Shown here: in pieces, positions 36,291 through 46,231 of the stretch
Layout of the letters: each line of letters starts with the position of its first letter
Position numbering within the stretch: position 1 is the first letter of the stretch
DNA from: Saprospiraceae bacterium
Lineage (GTDB): Bacteria > Bacteroidota > Bacteroidia > Chitinophagales > Saprospiraceae
Direction: 5' to 3'
Length of the DNA: 64,000 nucleotides
Assembly (NCBI GenBank): GCA_020848695.1
Contig: JADLHT010000005.1
Coordinates: 34,910 to 98,909 of the forward strand
Position numbers and translations under genes: made by a program
Notes under the pieces: model-generated
Databases searched by the model: none
What the model was told of the DNA's origin: nothing
Seen by the model: only the letters and a program-made list of their open reading frames with translations

Positions 36291-36682
36291 AAAATTTGAT
36301 TTATAGAACATTTATTGAGATTTGAAGAAAATGTTATCAGCTGCTCGCTTAACAATTGTCACAAATTTTAAATTGGATGATATTAATTTTCTTAAAATGT
36401 CTAAATTCTTTTTTTATTATAAAAAATGGACAATTGAATAAAGTACCAGATCTGTCATATTATAATTCTTGATCATTTTGTTAGCAGACAACTTAGAAAT
36501 TTTTATCCAGACTTAGCATCATTATATTCAATGACTATTGCGAATAGGGCTTAATATGGTTATAGGAGATTAAAGTTCCTATTCTAGATTGGGAAGTTGT
36601 TAAATGATTTTTTGATGAGATTGTGATCTATTGAGATATAATTCCCTCCTTAGTTATTAATGCGATTGTCCGAATGTAGTTT
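36291..36682. other. Intergenic region without recognisable features
   Basis: Very AT-rich DNA of about 390 bases. I find no coding frame of interest and no strong hairpin. Only a weak ATAGGA/TCCTAT repeat near 36562 is visible. If the small surface-protein gene to the left is a remnant, this may be decayed coding sequence, but no homology is visible. Confidence 0.4.
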
Positions 36683-38926
36683 TTAAAGTTTTATGAATTT
36701 AATTAAATAATGTGAATTGTCTTCTTTCACATTGATTAAATAAATCTGCGAAGGGTACTGAGAAAAGTCAAGCCTGTTATCGGTACATGTAATGTTGATT
36801 CTTTGTCCCAAACTATTGGTACATCCTAGAATTTTTACATTATTTAAGAAATGAATTTCATTATTTATAGATCTGTAGCTTGGTATATCATCATGATCTT
36901 CAATGTCCGTAATTTTTTTTACTTTGAAGCGGATTCTGTTTTTTTCTACATTGTTGACTAAATACCTAACTTCGCAATTATCACATACACCGAGATTCTT
37001 AATATCTACATTTGACCATAAATAATAATACCAAAGATCTGATGTAGAAATATCTTCTACTTGCCATACTTTTTGTCCGGCATCATTAAACCATTGAAAC
37101 GTATAACGATCTCCTTTCCTCAGACCCAATGCTAAATGCCAATATGTTGCATAGTAATCTTTATCAAAGTTAAATTCAGTTTTTTGAAAATTATTGAATC
37201 GAAGAGAATCCAATGTAGTGAGACCTGATAAGAGACCTGATCTCCATACCACATGACTTGTATCATATTCCAACTGATCTTTCCAGAAGCTATTCAAATT
37301 GCCGCAGCTGCCTTTAAACGGATCGATTAATTGAATGCTATCCCAGTATAATTCAAAATGAAGATGAGGATCTGTACTGTTACCACTGCTACCCACTTGT
37401 GCTATAATCTGATTTTGTCTGACCGTATCACCTGGTTCTACCCGTATTGAATTTTTCTTAAGATGAGCATAATAACTGTAATAATTTCCTTCATGTTTGA
37501 TACAGATATAATTGCCAAGTCCTTTCGATATATTAATTTGTGTCTCCATATCATATAAACCATCTTTTATAGAAGTAACAATACCTTTATCAACACTGAC
37601 TACATCTATGCCTTCCTTCATAGATATGAATCCATCGAGTACAAAGTCCGTACCTTCATGTCCATCATAGGTTTTTGTTCCGCAGTAAGCGTCTATAATT
37701 CCATTTACGGACCAATCAACATAATTCACTATTATAAAATCTTTTTTATACTCTGCTTTTACCGGATTCACAAATGGATTTAGAAAGTGCGCTTCAATGG
37801 CACCGATATCGTTTATCAATTCTGTATTTCTGTCTTCAACCTGAGCCGGATGTTTATATTGTAATTTAGGAGTTAATTCGGGAAACAAAAATTCCGTAAA
37901 AAATCCTTTGTTGAAACAGGGCGAATTTTCTAGTGGAGTAAAATCAAATTTAGAGGGATTCTTAAAATTGAAATAATTAACTGAGCTATGTTTGCTTGTT
38001 CCATATTCAATATGTGAAATGGCTCCACCATTGATGACTGTTCCATTTCCAATAAATACATTGTTTAATAGAATTAAAGTATCCGTAATTGATGGGGTGT
38101 TGATGAATATACCATTGGATCGACTATTCATTATCGTGTTATGACTAATTTTCAAAGAATGTGGTTTTGAATTATTCAGTCCTTCCAAGCCATATGCAAT
38201 GATTCCGCTGTTTTGTGAATTAGGTCCTTGCTGAATAATATTACCCATGATGCTTGAATTCCCACCATTAGGCAGATCTATCTCATAAGATCCGGTTCCG
38301 TTCTCTCCACTCAACCGATTGTACAATATATAATTTTCCTTTGCTCTGGATTTGAAGAGGTGTCCTACATTCGCATCATGGGAATAGTTATACCTAAAAA
38401 CCAGTGATTGAACATGATTAATGTAAATATTATGTGACAGGCCATCGCCATATCCATTATAGGCAAATTCGCAGAATTCGATGATGATATTGCTGCCCGT
38501 TTTATCACCGGCAAGAATTCCGTCTTCGTTGTGATGAAAATAACAATTTCTAACGACCAAATGCCTTCCTTCCAATCTGATACCTGCACCATTTTTATCG
38601 GGAACCCTACATTCTGAGAATTCAATATTTTCAATAATGGTCGAATCCCCCTGAACTACCCAGATTGCCTTTTGTCCAGCTGACCGCCCCCCTGATTTCA
38701 AATGAGCCTTACCATTTATTCCTCTAATCAATAGATGGTGTGCTGTCCAGAAACAAACATCTAAAGGATAAATTTCTGCATCAATCTCAATGGTATCATA
38801 ATTACTGACTAATGAAGATACTTGAGAAGGTGAAGTATAGAAACGGGATGAGCCTACTTTCCAGGTCCTTGCATTTAAGTTATAAAAGCTGCAACAGATA
38901 ATTATGCTTATGATTGTTCTATACAT
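36683..38926 (-). CDS. Exported right-handed beta-helix protein fused to an M23 (LytM) peptidase domain
   Basis: A 747-residue protein. A signal peptide (1-19) is followed by a parallel beta-helix of pectate-lyase type (about 60-310, rungs such as NGAGIRLEGRHLVVRNCYFHHNEDGILAG). An M23 metallopeptidase domain follows (about 425-540) with zinc ligands in GHEGTDF (HxxxD) and DPHLHFELYW (HxH), plus the SYYAHLKKNSI segment. A beta-rich region and a possible degenerate T9SS tail (LGQRINI to QIYLINVKED) close it. M23 enzymes cut peptidoglycan cross-bridges. The beta-helix may bind a polysaccharide or have lyase activity. I know no standard family with this domain order. Confidence 0.8.
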   Translation of the reverse strand: MYRTIISIIICCSFYNLNARTWKVGSSRFYTSPSQVSSLVSNYDTIEIDAEIYPLDVCFWTAHHLLIRGINGKAHLKSGGRSAGQKAIWVVQGDSTIIENIEFSECRVPDKNGAGIRLEGRHLVVRNCYFHHNEDGILAGDKTGSNIIIEFCEFAYNGYGDGLSHNIYINHVQSLVFRYNYSHDANVGHLFKSRAKENYILYNRLSGENGTGSYEIDLPNGGNSSIMGNIIQQGPNSQNSGIIAYGLEGLNNSKPHSLKISHNTIMNSRSNGIFINTPSITDTLILLNNVFIGNGTVINGGAISHIEYGTSKHSSVNYFNFKNPSKFDFTPLENSPCFNKGFFTEFLFPELTPKLQYKHPAQVEDRNTELINDIGAIEAHFLNPFVNPVKAEYKKDFIIVNYVDWSVNGIIDAYCGTKTYDGHEGTDFVLDGFISMKEGIDVVSVDKGIVTSIKDGLYDMETQINISKGLGNYICIKHEGNYYSYYAHLKKNSIRVEPGDTVRQNQIIAQVGSSGNSTDPHLHFELYWDSIQLIDPFKGSCGNLNSFWKDQLEYDTSHVVWRSGLLSGLTTLDSLRFNNFQKTEFNFDKDYYATYWHLALGLRKGDRYTFQWFNDAGQKVWQVEDISTSDLWYYYLWSNVDIKNLGVCDNCEVRYLVNNVEKNRIRFKVKKITDIEDHDDIPSYRSINNEIHFLNNVKILGCTNSLGQRINITCTDNRLDFSQYPSQIYLINVKEDNSHYLIKFIKL

Positions 38927-39056
38927 ATTTTAAAATTTGAATTACGAAGATAGGATAATTGAAAAACATCCTGATTTGAAGTGTTTAATTCTGGTTTAAA
39001 AATCAGGGTTTATACTGATTATAATAAACTATATTTACAGCTATTTTTTAAAAATA

Positions 39057-42000
39057 ATGAGATACAAATTAACATATTTACTTAGCGTCGTATTGATTAA
39101 TATAGGATTTAATCAATCCAACAAACCCGTAGAATACAATGCCGAATTATTTAATGCTCTGCAGTTTAGAAGTATTGGTCCTGCAGTGACTTCCGGAAGA
39201 GTTGGTGATCTGGCTATAAATCCTAACAATCATTCGGAATATTATGTAGCGGTTGCTTCTGGAGGGGTATGGAAAACTATCAACCGAGGAACAAGCTATT
39301 ATCCGATATTTGATCACCAAGGATCTTATTCCATAGGATGTGTAACAATTGATCCAAACAATACTAATACTATATGGGTCGGAACAGGAGAGAATAATAA
39401 CCAAAGATCTGTAGCTTATGGAGATGGTGTATATAAATCAGAGGATGGAGGAAAAACCTGGAAAAACAAAGGATTAAAAAATTCAGAGCACATTGGTAAA
39501 ATCATCGTTGATCCAAGCAATTCTAATATAGTCTATGTAGCTGCTTACGGTCCTGTCTGGAAAGAAGGTGGTGAAAGAGGATTATACAAAACAACAGATG
39601 GTGGAGAAAACTGGACCCTTATTAAGTCAGTAAGTCAATATACCGGATGTAATGAAGTGTTGATGGATCCCAGAGATCCTAAAATATTATATGCAGCATT
39701 TCATCAACGGATGCGTAAAGTTTTTACTTATATCGGAGGAGGACCTGAATCCGCTTTATTTAAGTCAACGGATGGCGGTTCTAGTTGGAAACAATTGAAT
39801 GGGGGCTTGCCATCAGGAGATCTGGGAAGAATTGGTATTGCAATAAGTCCGGTTAATCCTGATATTATTTTTGCAGTTGTTGAAGCAAGAGACAACGGTG
39901 GAATTTATCGATCAATAAATCGTGGAAACAGTTGGGAAAAAAGATCAGGATTCGCTACTTCAGGCAATTATTATCAAGAGATTTGGTGTGATCCGGTTGA
40001 TGTCGACAGAATATTTATCTCAGATACTTATTTCAAAGTTAGCCATGATGGAGGAAAGACTGTAGGCAATCTAGGTGAACTTAACAAGCATGTTGACAAT
40101 CATGCGATTTGGATAGATCCAAAAGACAACAATCACCTTCTTGTCGGATGTGATGGTGGAATTTATGAAACATTTGATTTTGCCAGATCGTGGGACTTTA
40201 AAGCTAATCTTCCTATAACCCAATTCTATAAAGTGAGTACAGACAATGCAAGTCCTTTTTATCATGTTCATGGAGGAACACAGGATAACATGAGTTTAGG
40301 AGGTCCGAGCAGAAATATTTCAGGTAATGGAGTTTCCAATGATGATTGGTACGCAACCTCAACAGGTGATGGATTTGAAACACAAGTGGATCAAACCAAT
40401 CCCGATATCATTTATGCACAAAGCCAATATGGAGGCTTAGTTCGGTTCGATCGTAAAAGTGGAGAGATGTTGTTCATTAAACCAATAGAAGGAGAAAATG
40501 ACCCTGCAGTTCGATGGAACTGGGATTCACCATTGCTTATTAGCCAGTTTGATAACAAGAGATTATATTTTGGATCTAACAAAATCTGGAGAACGGATGA
40601 TCGTGGCAATAACTGGAAATTGATAAGTCCTGATTTAAGCAGAAAGCTTGATCGCAATAAATTTGAAGTTATGGGACGCGTATGGTCAATGGATGCGGTT
40701 GCAAAAAATCAAAGCACCGATATTTATGGACAAACCACAACCATCGCAGAAAGCAAGTTTGATGAAAATATAATATGGGTAGGAACAGATGATGGATTGA
40801 TACAACTTACTTTGGATGGTGGAAAGAGTTGGACGGCAATTGATAATATTGTTGGAATTCCAAAGCATTCCTATGTTCACCAGATTATTACTTCCCTTCA
40901 TGATAAAAATACCGCCTATGCCTGTTTTAATCATCATCGATACGGAGATTTTAAACCCTATGTTGTAAAAACGACAGATGGAGGTAAAACCTGGAACTCA
41001 ATTAGCAACAAACTGCCTGAAAGAGGATCGGTATATAGTATTGCCGAAGATCATATTGATAAAAATTTGTTATTCATAGGAACAGAATTTGGACTCCATT
41101 TCAGTAATGATGGTGGAGTAAATTGGTATTCGTTGAAGAACGGATTACCAACCATTGCAGTAAGAGATATAGAAATACAAAGAAGAGAAAATGATCTTGT
41201 ACTGGCTACATTTGGAAGAGGGTTTTATATTTTGGATGACTATTCATTATTGCGCAATTGTAAAAAAGAAGATTTAACGAAAGAAGCCATGATTTATCCT
41301 GTTAAAGAAGCATTGATGTACAATCAATCACTGAGGAATGGATTAAGAGGTAATGGCCATTTAGGAAGTTCTTATTATGCTGCAAAAAACCCTGAGCCTA
41401 ATGCAACCATTTATTATTTTATTAAAGACGAAATCAAGAAACTAAAGACTATACGGAAAGATTTCGAAAAATCTAAGATAGAGAAAAAAGAAAGCGTATA
41501 TTATCCTTCACTTGATAGCATCAGATTAGAAGACAATCAAGAAGATCCATTTTTAATATTTACAATTAAAGATGAGTCAGGTAAAATTGTTAGACATCTT
41601 AAAACCTCAATTTCGAGAGGATTGAATAAAATAGAGTGGAACTTGCGTGGACCCATACCAGACCCGATTAATCAAAGATATACACCGGAACCCGATCAAT
41701 TATTTTCTTCAGAACAAGTAGGACATTTTGTTAACCCGGGAATGTATACAATTTCTATTGCAAAAGTTGTTGATGGTATTTATACTAATTTGGGAAATTC
41801 TCAAACTTTCAACGTAAGGAAATTGGAGAACAGTTCAATTCCTCTTGCTGATTTTAAAGAGAATGTTGCGTTCTATCAAAAAGTTGATAAACTTATTAAA
41901 TCAGTTTCTGCGACGAATGATATTTCAGGTACTTTAAAGCAAAGATTAGCTAATATCAAACTAGCGGTTAATGATATGAATCAACCTGTTGGAAATATTT

Positions 42001-42311
42001 TATTGCGAGCAAGTAAATTAAACGAAAAACTGCTTTCAACTTTAATTCTGTTACAAGGAGATGGAAGTGCTGCAAGACGTGAGTTTGAAACAAAAACTTC
42101 CATTACAGATAGGGCATATAGCTTAACCGGAGCTCTATACGGAACGAGCAGTGATATACCAGGAATGTATATAGATTCTTATGAGATCGCTTCCAGGCAG
42201 TTGAAATTGGTTTTGGTTTCTTTAAGAGAAATTAATACCGGAATAGAAGGGCTTGAGAAAGAACTGGAGATTAACAATGCGCCCTATACACCTGGAAGAT
42301 GGCCGGAATAA
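39057..42311 (+). CDS. Exported Asp-box beta-propeller protein (sortilin/BNR-repeat type, 'glycosyl hydrolase' of databases)
   Basis: A 1084-residue protein with a signal peptide (1-20). At least seven Asp-box repeats are visible (EDGGKTWKN, TDGGENWTL, TDGGSSWKQ, RGNSWEK, LDGGKSWTA, TDGGKTWNS, NDGGVNWYS), spread over about residues 60-700. That is the layout of two tandem seven-bladed propellers as in VPS10/sortilin and xyloglucanase-like proteins. The C-terminal 350 residues are mixed, with coiled-coil segments, and no T9SS tail is evident. Databases often name it a glycosyl hydrolase, but catalytic residues cannot be shown from sequence alone. A TATATTTA-like box lies upstream. Confidence 0.8.
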   Translation: MRYKLTYLLSVVLINIGFNQSNKPVEYNAELFNALQFRSIGPAVTSGRVGDLAINPNNHSEYYVAVASGGVWKTINRGTSYYPIFDHQGSYSIGCVTIDPNNTNTIWVGTGENNNQRSVAYGDGVYKSEDGGKTWKNKGLKNSEHIGKIIVDPSNSNIVYVAAYGPVWKEGGERGLYKTTDGGENWTLIKSVSQYTGCNEVLMDPRDPKILYAAFHQRMRKVFTYIGGGPESALFKSTDGGSSWKQLNGGLPSGDLGRIGIAISPVNPDIIFAVVEARDNGGIYRSINRGNSWEKRSGFATSGNYYQEIWCDPVDVDRIFISDTYFKVSHDGGKTVGNLGELNKHVDNHAIWIDPKDNNHLLVGCDGGIYETFDFARSWDFKANLPITQFYKVSTDNASPFYHVHGGTQDNMSLGGPSRNISGNGVSNDDWYATSTGDGFETQVDQTNPDIIYAQSQYGGLVRFDRKSGEMLFIKPIEGENDPAVRWNWDSPLLISQFDNKRLYFGSNKIWRTDDRGNNWKLISPDLSRKLDRNKFEVMGRVWSMDAVAKNQSTDIYGQTTTIAESKFDENIIWVGTDDGLIQLTLDGGKSWTAIDNIVGIPKHSYVHQIITSLHDKNTAYACFNHHRYGDFKPYVVKTTDGGKTWNSISNKLPERGSVYSIAEDHIDKNLLFIGTEFGLHFSNDGGVNWYSLKNGLPTIAVRDIEIQRRENDLVLATFGRGFYILDDYSLLRNCKKEDLTKEAMIYPVKEALMYNQSLRNGLRGNGHLGSSYYAAKNPEPNATIYYFIKDEIKKLKTIRKDFEKSKIEKKESVYYPSLDSIRLEDNQEDPFLIFTIKDESGKIVRHLKTSISRGLNKIEWNLRGPIPDPINQRYTPEPDQLFSSEQVGHFVNPGMYTISIAKVVDGIYTNLGNSQTFNVRKLENSSIPLADFKENVAFYQKVDKLIKSVSATNDISGTLKQRLANIKLAVNDMNQPVGNILLRASKLNEKLLSTLILLQGDGSAARREFETKTSITDRAYSLTGALYGTSSDIPGMYIDSYEIASRQLKLVLVSLREINTGIEGLEKELEINNAPYTPGRWPE

Positions 42312-42402
42312 ATTGTATTAGAAAGAATGAATTACAATAAAATTCTTGACATTTGAATACATTTTATTTTCTAAAGAAGTTTAAGTTAACCCCAAAATTT
42401 GA

Positions 42403-43767
42403 ATGAAAAAGCACACACTGATATTTACTCTTATCTTAGTCATTAAACTTCAATCCCAGAATTTGGTAAGTAATCCTGGTTTTGAAAAATGTGATAAGTG
42501 TGGCCAATTTGGAAATAAGGGCGTTGAATTTTTTGGTACAAATAATTCGAATAAGCCGGTTGATTGGTTTGCACCCAATCCGGGCTCTTCTGACATTAGG
42601 GAGAGCTTTCCATTAGCAGGAAAAAGACATGGTGGTTTTTTTAGTTTTGGCAAGTATGAATATCTAGGAAATGTATTGACGACAAAGTTGGAAGCGGGAG
42701 CTGTGTATCGTTTTAGCTTTAATTTATCAATAGATATCAATAGTGGGTATTCGCTGGATGAAATTGGTGTTGTCTTTGACGAAGGAGTTCCTTTTTATAA
42801 TGATCTAAGTTTGGAAAAAATTTTTACGCCTTTTTGGACAACTCCGGATGGGGAATTCCTTCCCGTAAAAAAATATCAAAAGTATAGTTTTGAATACACT
42901 GCATGTGGAGGTGAAGATCTTATCATAATTGGAAGATTTAAAGGATTAGGAATAAATGACACCATGTTCGTTGGTAGTGGAAAGCCTCCTTCATTGGTTT
43001 ATCCCTATACTTTTGTGGATGAAGTAGAATTGGTTAAAGTTAAAGATGCTCCTAATCTACTTGAATCAATGATCGAAATTTGTGAGGATGAAATCCTAAA
43101 TGTCGGAATTCAACCCGGGTTCAAAAGTGTAAGTTGGAGCAATGGAGAAACAACTGACAGTATACTCATTAAAGGAAAGGTTGGTCAGTATAGTATTCAA
43201 GTAACTCTTGACAACGGTTGTGTGCTCAATGATACTATGGTGATAGTTGTGACCCCCAAAAAAGACGATCAATTAAGTTTAATGGATCTTAGCAGAACTT
43301 GTATTCCTTCAGATTTTATTTTAAAAATAGACAACGATAAGTATGATCGATATGTCTGGTCTACCAATGAATCTTCTAAAAGTATAACGATATCAAAAAG
43401 AGGGATTTATTATGTAACAGGATATAGGAATTGTAGCTTTTCAAAAGATTCAATTTTCATTGATGAAGATATCAATCTTGATTCTCTGATGAGATTTCCG
43501 AATGTCTTTACACCAGAGGCGCAGGATAATAAAGATTTCGCACCGGTATTTGCTCAATCATTAAAGACTCTGATCTCTGATTATTCGTTTGAAATGTACA
43601 ATCGTTGGGGACAACGGGTATTTAGCACGGATGACTATAATATGAAGTGGTCACCAAGTGCCAATATTGCTGTCGATACCTATTTTTATATGATCCATTG
43701 CAAGGTTAAATCCTGTAACACAGTTGTACCATACATAAGATCAGGTAGTGTAACTTTAATTAGATAG
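42403..43767 (+). CDS. T9SS type B sorting-domain protein
   Basis: A 454-residue exported protein. The signal peptide ends at LQSQ. The N-terminal domain opens LVSNPGFEKCDKCGQFG and runs to about 225, a jelly-roll or carbohydrate-binding-like domain common in this phylum. Ig-like repeats follow. The last 85 residues (MRFPNVFTPEAQDNKDF, YNRWGQRVFST, DTYFYMIHCKV) are the gliding-motility-associated type B T9SS domain, which directs the protein to the cell surface. The function of the cargo is unknown. The GH5 gene starts ten bases after its stop, so both are likely in one transcript. Confidence 0.85.
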   Translation: MKKHTLIFTLILVIKLQSQNLVSNPGFEKCDKCGQFGNKGVEFFGTNNSNKPVDWFAPNPGSSDIRESFPLAGKRHGGFFSFGKYEYLGNVLTTKLEAGAVYRFSFNLSIDINSGYSLDEIGVVFDEGVPFYNDLSLEKIFTPFWTTPDGEFLPVKKYQKYSFEYTACGGEDLIIIGRFKGLGINDTMFVGSGKPPSLVYPYTFVDEVELVKVKDAPNLLESMIEICEDEILNVGIQPGFKSVSWSNGETTDSILIKGKVGQYSIQVTLDNGCVLNDTMVIVVTPKKDDQLSLMDLSRTCIPSDFILKIDNDKYDRYVWSTNESSKSITISKRGIYYVTGYRNCSFSKDSIFIDEDINLDSLMRFPNVFTPEAQDNKDFAPVFAQSLKTLISDYSFEMYNRWGQRVFSTDDYNMKWSPSANIAVDTYFYMIHCKVKSCNTVVPYIRSGSVTLIR

Positions 43768-43777
43768 AAATTATAAA

Positions 43778-45367
43778 ATGAGAACTTTATGGTTCTTCGG
43801 ATTAGCATTGTGTGTTAATTACCTTTTTGCACAACTAAGTATTAAGAATTCTCAATTTTATTTAGGAAATCGTCAGTTCGCTCCACTTATATTGAATTAT
43901 GATATCAGTATCCGCCACGAGGAAGGAGGTATCTATTATCCCTCACCGGCCATGAGTTATTACACAACCCCGTCTATTGAAACGAATTGTCTTGACTCAA
44001 CAGAATGTTATGAGCATTTATTAAGAGATTTCAAGTTGATCAAATCATTAGGATTCAACTGTATTCGCTTGGTTTCATTTGAATTTGGAATTAGTCCTTT
44101 TGGTCAAGAACAAGAAGAGGCTTCAACAACAGATATATCCTATTATTATGGGCCAATAAAGGTTCACTTTTTTAAAAATCCTTATGAAGACCATTTTAGA
44201 ATTCTTGACAAAATCTTGAAAGCAGCACAGAGCCATGAATTAAAAGTAATATTGGTTAGTGGTGGGAAAAAAGTTCATCTGTTCCCTTATTCACAGGATT
44301 ACAACAACTATCTTCAATTTTTAGCGCATAGATACAGCAACGATACAACGTTGATAGCTTTTGACCTATTAAACGAGCCTGCCTATTTTCATAATTTAGA
44401 TAGTAAGCTTGAGATTCAATGGTTGGTTAATCAATGGTGTGCTTCCATTCGTCATAATACCAATAATCAATTAATAACGATTGGGTTAACCGATGCCTTT
44501 ACAAGTTTTGATTGGGATACTGATTTGTTGAATGTAGATTTCTTTTCTTTTCATTTATATCCAGATAAGGATGGAACTATAAATAATTATATTAAACAAT
44601 TGCAATGGTTTTCAAAGAATATTAAAAAGCCCTGGATTATTGGTGAAACAGGATTCGCTTCCTCAAGCTTTCAGACGAATAAAAAAAATAACGGGAATCA
44701 GGACGAACAAGCAAAGTTTGCAGAAGAGACTTATAAACTTTGTATGGATTGTGGAGGGATTGCTTATTCCTGGTGGCAGTATCATGATGTAAGCTGGAGC
44801 GCAGATTATGGACTGGTAGACAGTGTTCATCAAGTAAAGAAAGTTGGAAAGCTCTTTTCAAGTTTGCAGCAATACGTCCCCAATCCGGAAGCTTGTAGGA
44901 ATTTAAATCTTAGATCCGTAGAAAGTTCTGCAAGAAAGAAAAAAATTTATAGTAGTTCAATTGTTAATGTCAGAAATGAGGCAATTCAAAATGCAGTAGT
45001 GCGAGGATCTTTAGGTAAAGGAAGATATCTTTTTGCTGTTGTTGATGAACATGGAGTTTTTACCATGGAATCAGATAAAAGATTAAAAAGATTAAGACTT
45101 TCTGCCCCGGGATTTAGAACAATTAGTATTGGATCTTGTCTGAAAAGAAAAAAATTTCAATTGAAGAGGATTGAGTTAAATTCATTTGATGAACTTGATT
45201 GGATGGAATCAACAACCAAGGAATACTGTAAAGTTAAAATGAAAAGAATTGAAGATCAATGTAAGAAAAACTGTGAGAGTGATAAGGAATGTATTCGATA
45301 TTGCAGGAAAGAATATAAAAACGCATTAAGGGATTGTAGAAATTTTTTACTAAAAACTAAGATATAG
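43778..45367 (+). CDS. Exported family 5-like glycoside hydrolase with a cysteine-rich basic tail
   Basis: A 529-residue protein with a signal peptide (1-18). A TIM-barrel of GH5/cellulase type (about 75-345) shows FDLLNEPAYF with the acid/base Glu200 and WIIGETGFASS with the nucleophile Glu290. It would cut beta-linked glucans or mannans. A regulatory-like beta domain follows (about 385-470). The last 50 residues hold six cysteines among many Lys and Arg (YCK, QCKKNC, ECIRYC, DC). No T9SS domain is seen, so how it is placed outside the cell is open. Confidence 0.82.
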   Translation: MRTLWFFGLALCVNYLFAQLSIKNSQFYLGNRQFAPLILNYDISIRHEEGGIYYPSPAMSYYTTPSIETNCLDSTECYEHLLRDFKLIKSLGFNCIRLVSFEFGISPFGQEQEEASTTDISYYYGPIKVHFFKNPYEDHFRILDKILKAAQSHELKVILVSGGKKVHLFPYSQDYNNYLQFLAHRYSNDTTLIAFDLLNEPAYFHNLDSKLEIQWLVNQWCASIRHNTNNQLITIGLTDAFTSFDWDTDLLNVDFFSFHLYPDKDGTINNYIKQLQWFSKNIKKPWIIGETGFASSSFQTNKKNNGNQDEQAKFAEETYKLCMDCGGIAYSWWQYHDVSWSADYGLVDSVHQVKKVGKLFSSLQQYVPNPEACRNLNLRSVESSARKKKIYSSSIVNVRNEAIQNAVVRGSLGKGRYLFAVVDEHGVFTMESDKRLKRLRLSAPGFRTISIGSCLKRKKFQLKRIELNSFDELDWMESTTKEYCKVKMKRIEDQCKKNCESDKECIRYCRKEYKNALRDCRNFLLKTKI

Positions 45368-45406
45368 TTCAGTATTCAGGTAGTTTAATAATAACATTGT
45401 CAATTT

Positions 45407-45541
45407 ATGAAAACTACGGTTATCATTGTTGGGAAAGAAGAACCTGATTTTTATATGTGTAAGATCAATCGTATTTTATTTGCAAGAATAGATTTATCAA
45501 AGAATATAAAATTTGAGGAACCAAGATTATACTTTTTCTGA
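45407..45541 (+). CDS. Possible 44-residue small protein
   Basis: An ATG frame (45407) gives a 44-residue peptide starting MKTTVIIVGK and ending EEPRLYFF, with normal-looking amino-acid composition. It ends inside the 3' end of the opposite gene at 45527. There is no recognised family, promoter or ribosome-binding site. It may equally be a remnant or chance frame. Confidence 0.2.
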   Translation: MKTTVIIVGKEEPDFYMCKINRILFARIDLSKNIKFEEPRLYFF

Positions 45542-46231
45542 TTGTAAAGTTAATAAAATGCTTTTAAAATTGCAGGTGAGGTAAATAATCATAATCACAA
45601 AGAAGTTAAATTCAATATGGAAGAGATTATGAATTTTAACAGCAATAGATTGAATTCCTTTATTAAGTGCATATGGATCAAGCTCAATGGCCTGACTTCT
45701 CATACTAATCAATACCACAATGAATTGAAATATGAGCAAGCCAATTACCAGAACAGATGTAGTTAATAAGAGTTTGAATTTATATTTAAAAACAAGAACA
45801 TGAGATACTATTAGAGAAACTAATATGCTCAAGGGTAATATGAAAAAGCTAAATATCGAAAACTTATAACTATGCATTTTTAAAGTAATCGTAGTGCTCC
45901 TATTATTCCTGAGGTCTTCCAATTGTTGAAGCAGGAAGGATTCGTTGATTAAATTAATTCTTGTATCATAATTATGTATTACTTCTGAATTACCCAACGA
46001 AATTTTATAACTTTTGTAATTCAGAACACTAGAATTGTTCTTCATGGATTCAGCTAGAAAAATGGAATTGTCAAAAAACTTGTCGAATAATGAATTGAGA
46101 ACTGTATGAAATTTAGCGGAATATGAATTTTGAAAGTTATTGTTACAAAACAAATAATAAATGGTCAGATAGCATAAAAAAAATATAAGTATGAATTTTG
46201 CAATAGGGCTATTATTAATATGATTTCTCAA
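45527..46231 (-). CDS. Membrane protein of the exosortase operon (exosortase-associated)
   Basis: A 234-residue protein with about five hydrophobic helices: one near the N-terminus (12-29) and four after residue 125. A loop of about 95 residues probably lies on the outer face. It begins at TTG, overlapping the exosortase stop (TTGA at 46228-46231), with no usable in-frame ATG, so its translation is probably tied to that of the exosortase. It corresponds in size, layout and place to the membrane proteins that accompany exosortase H-type genes. Its function is unknown. Confidence 0.65.
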   Translation of the reverse strand: MRNHINNSPIAKFILIFFLCYLTIYYLFCNNNFQNSYSAKFHTVLNSLFDKFFDNSIFLAESMKNNSSVLNYKSYKISLGNSEVIHNYDTRINLINESFLLQQLEDLRNNRSTTITLKMHSYKFSIFSFFILPLSILVSLIVSHVLVFKYKFKLLLTTSVLVIGLLIFQFIVVLISMRSQAIELDPYALNKGIQSIAVKIHNLFHIEFNFFVIMIIYLTCNFKSILLTLQSEKV

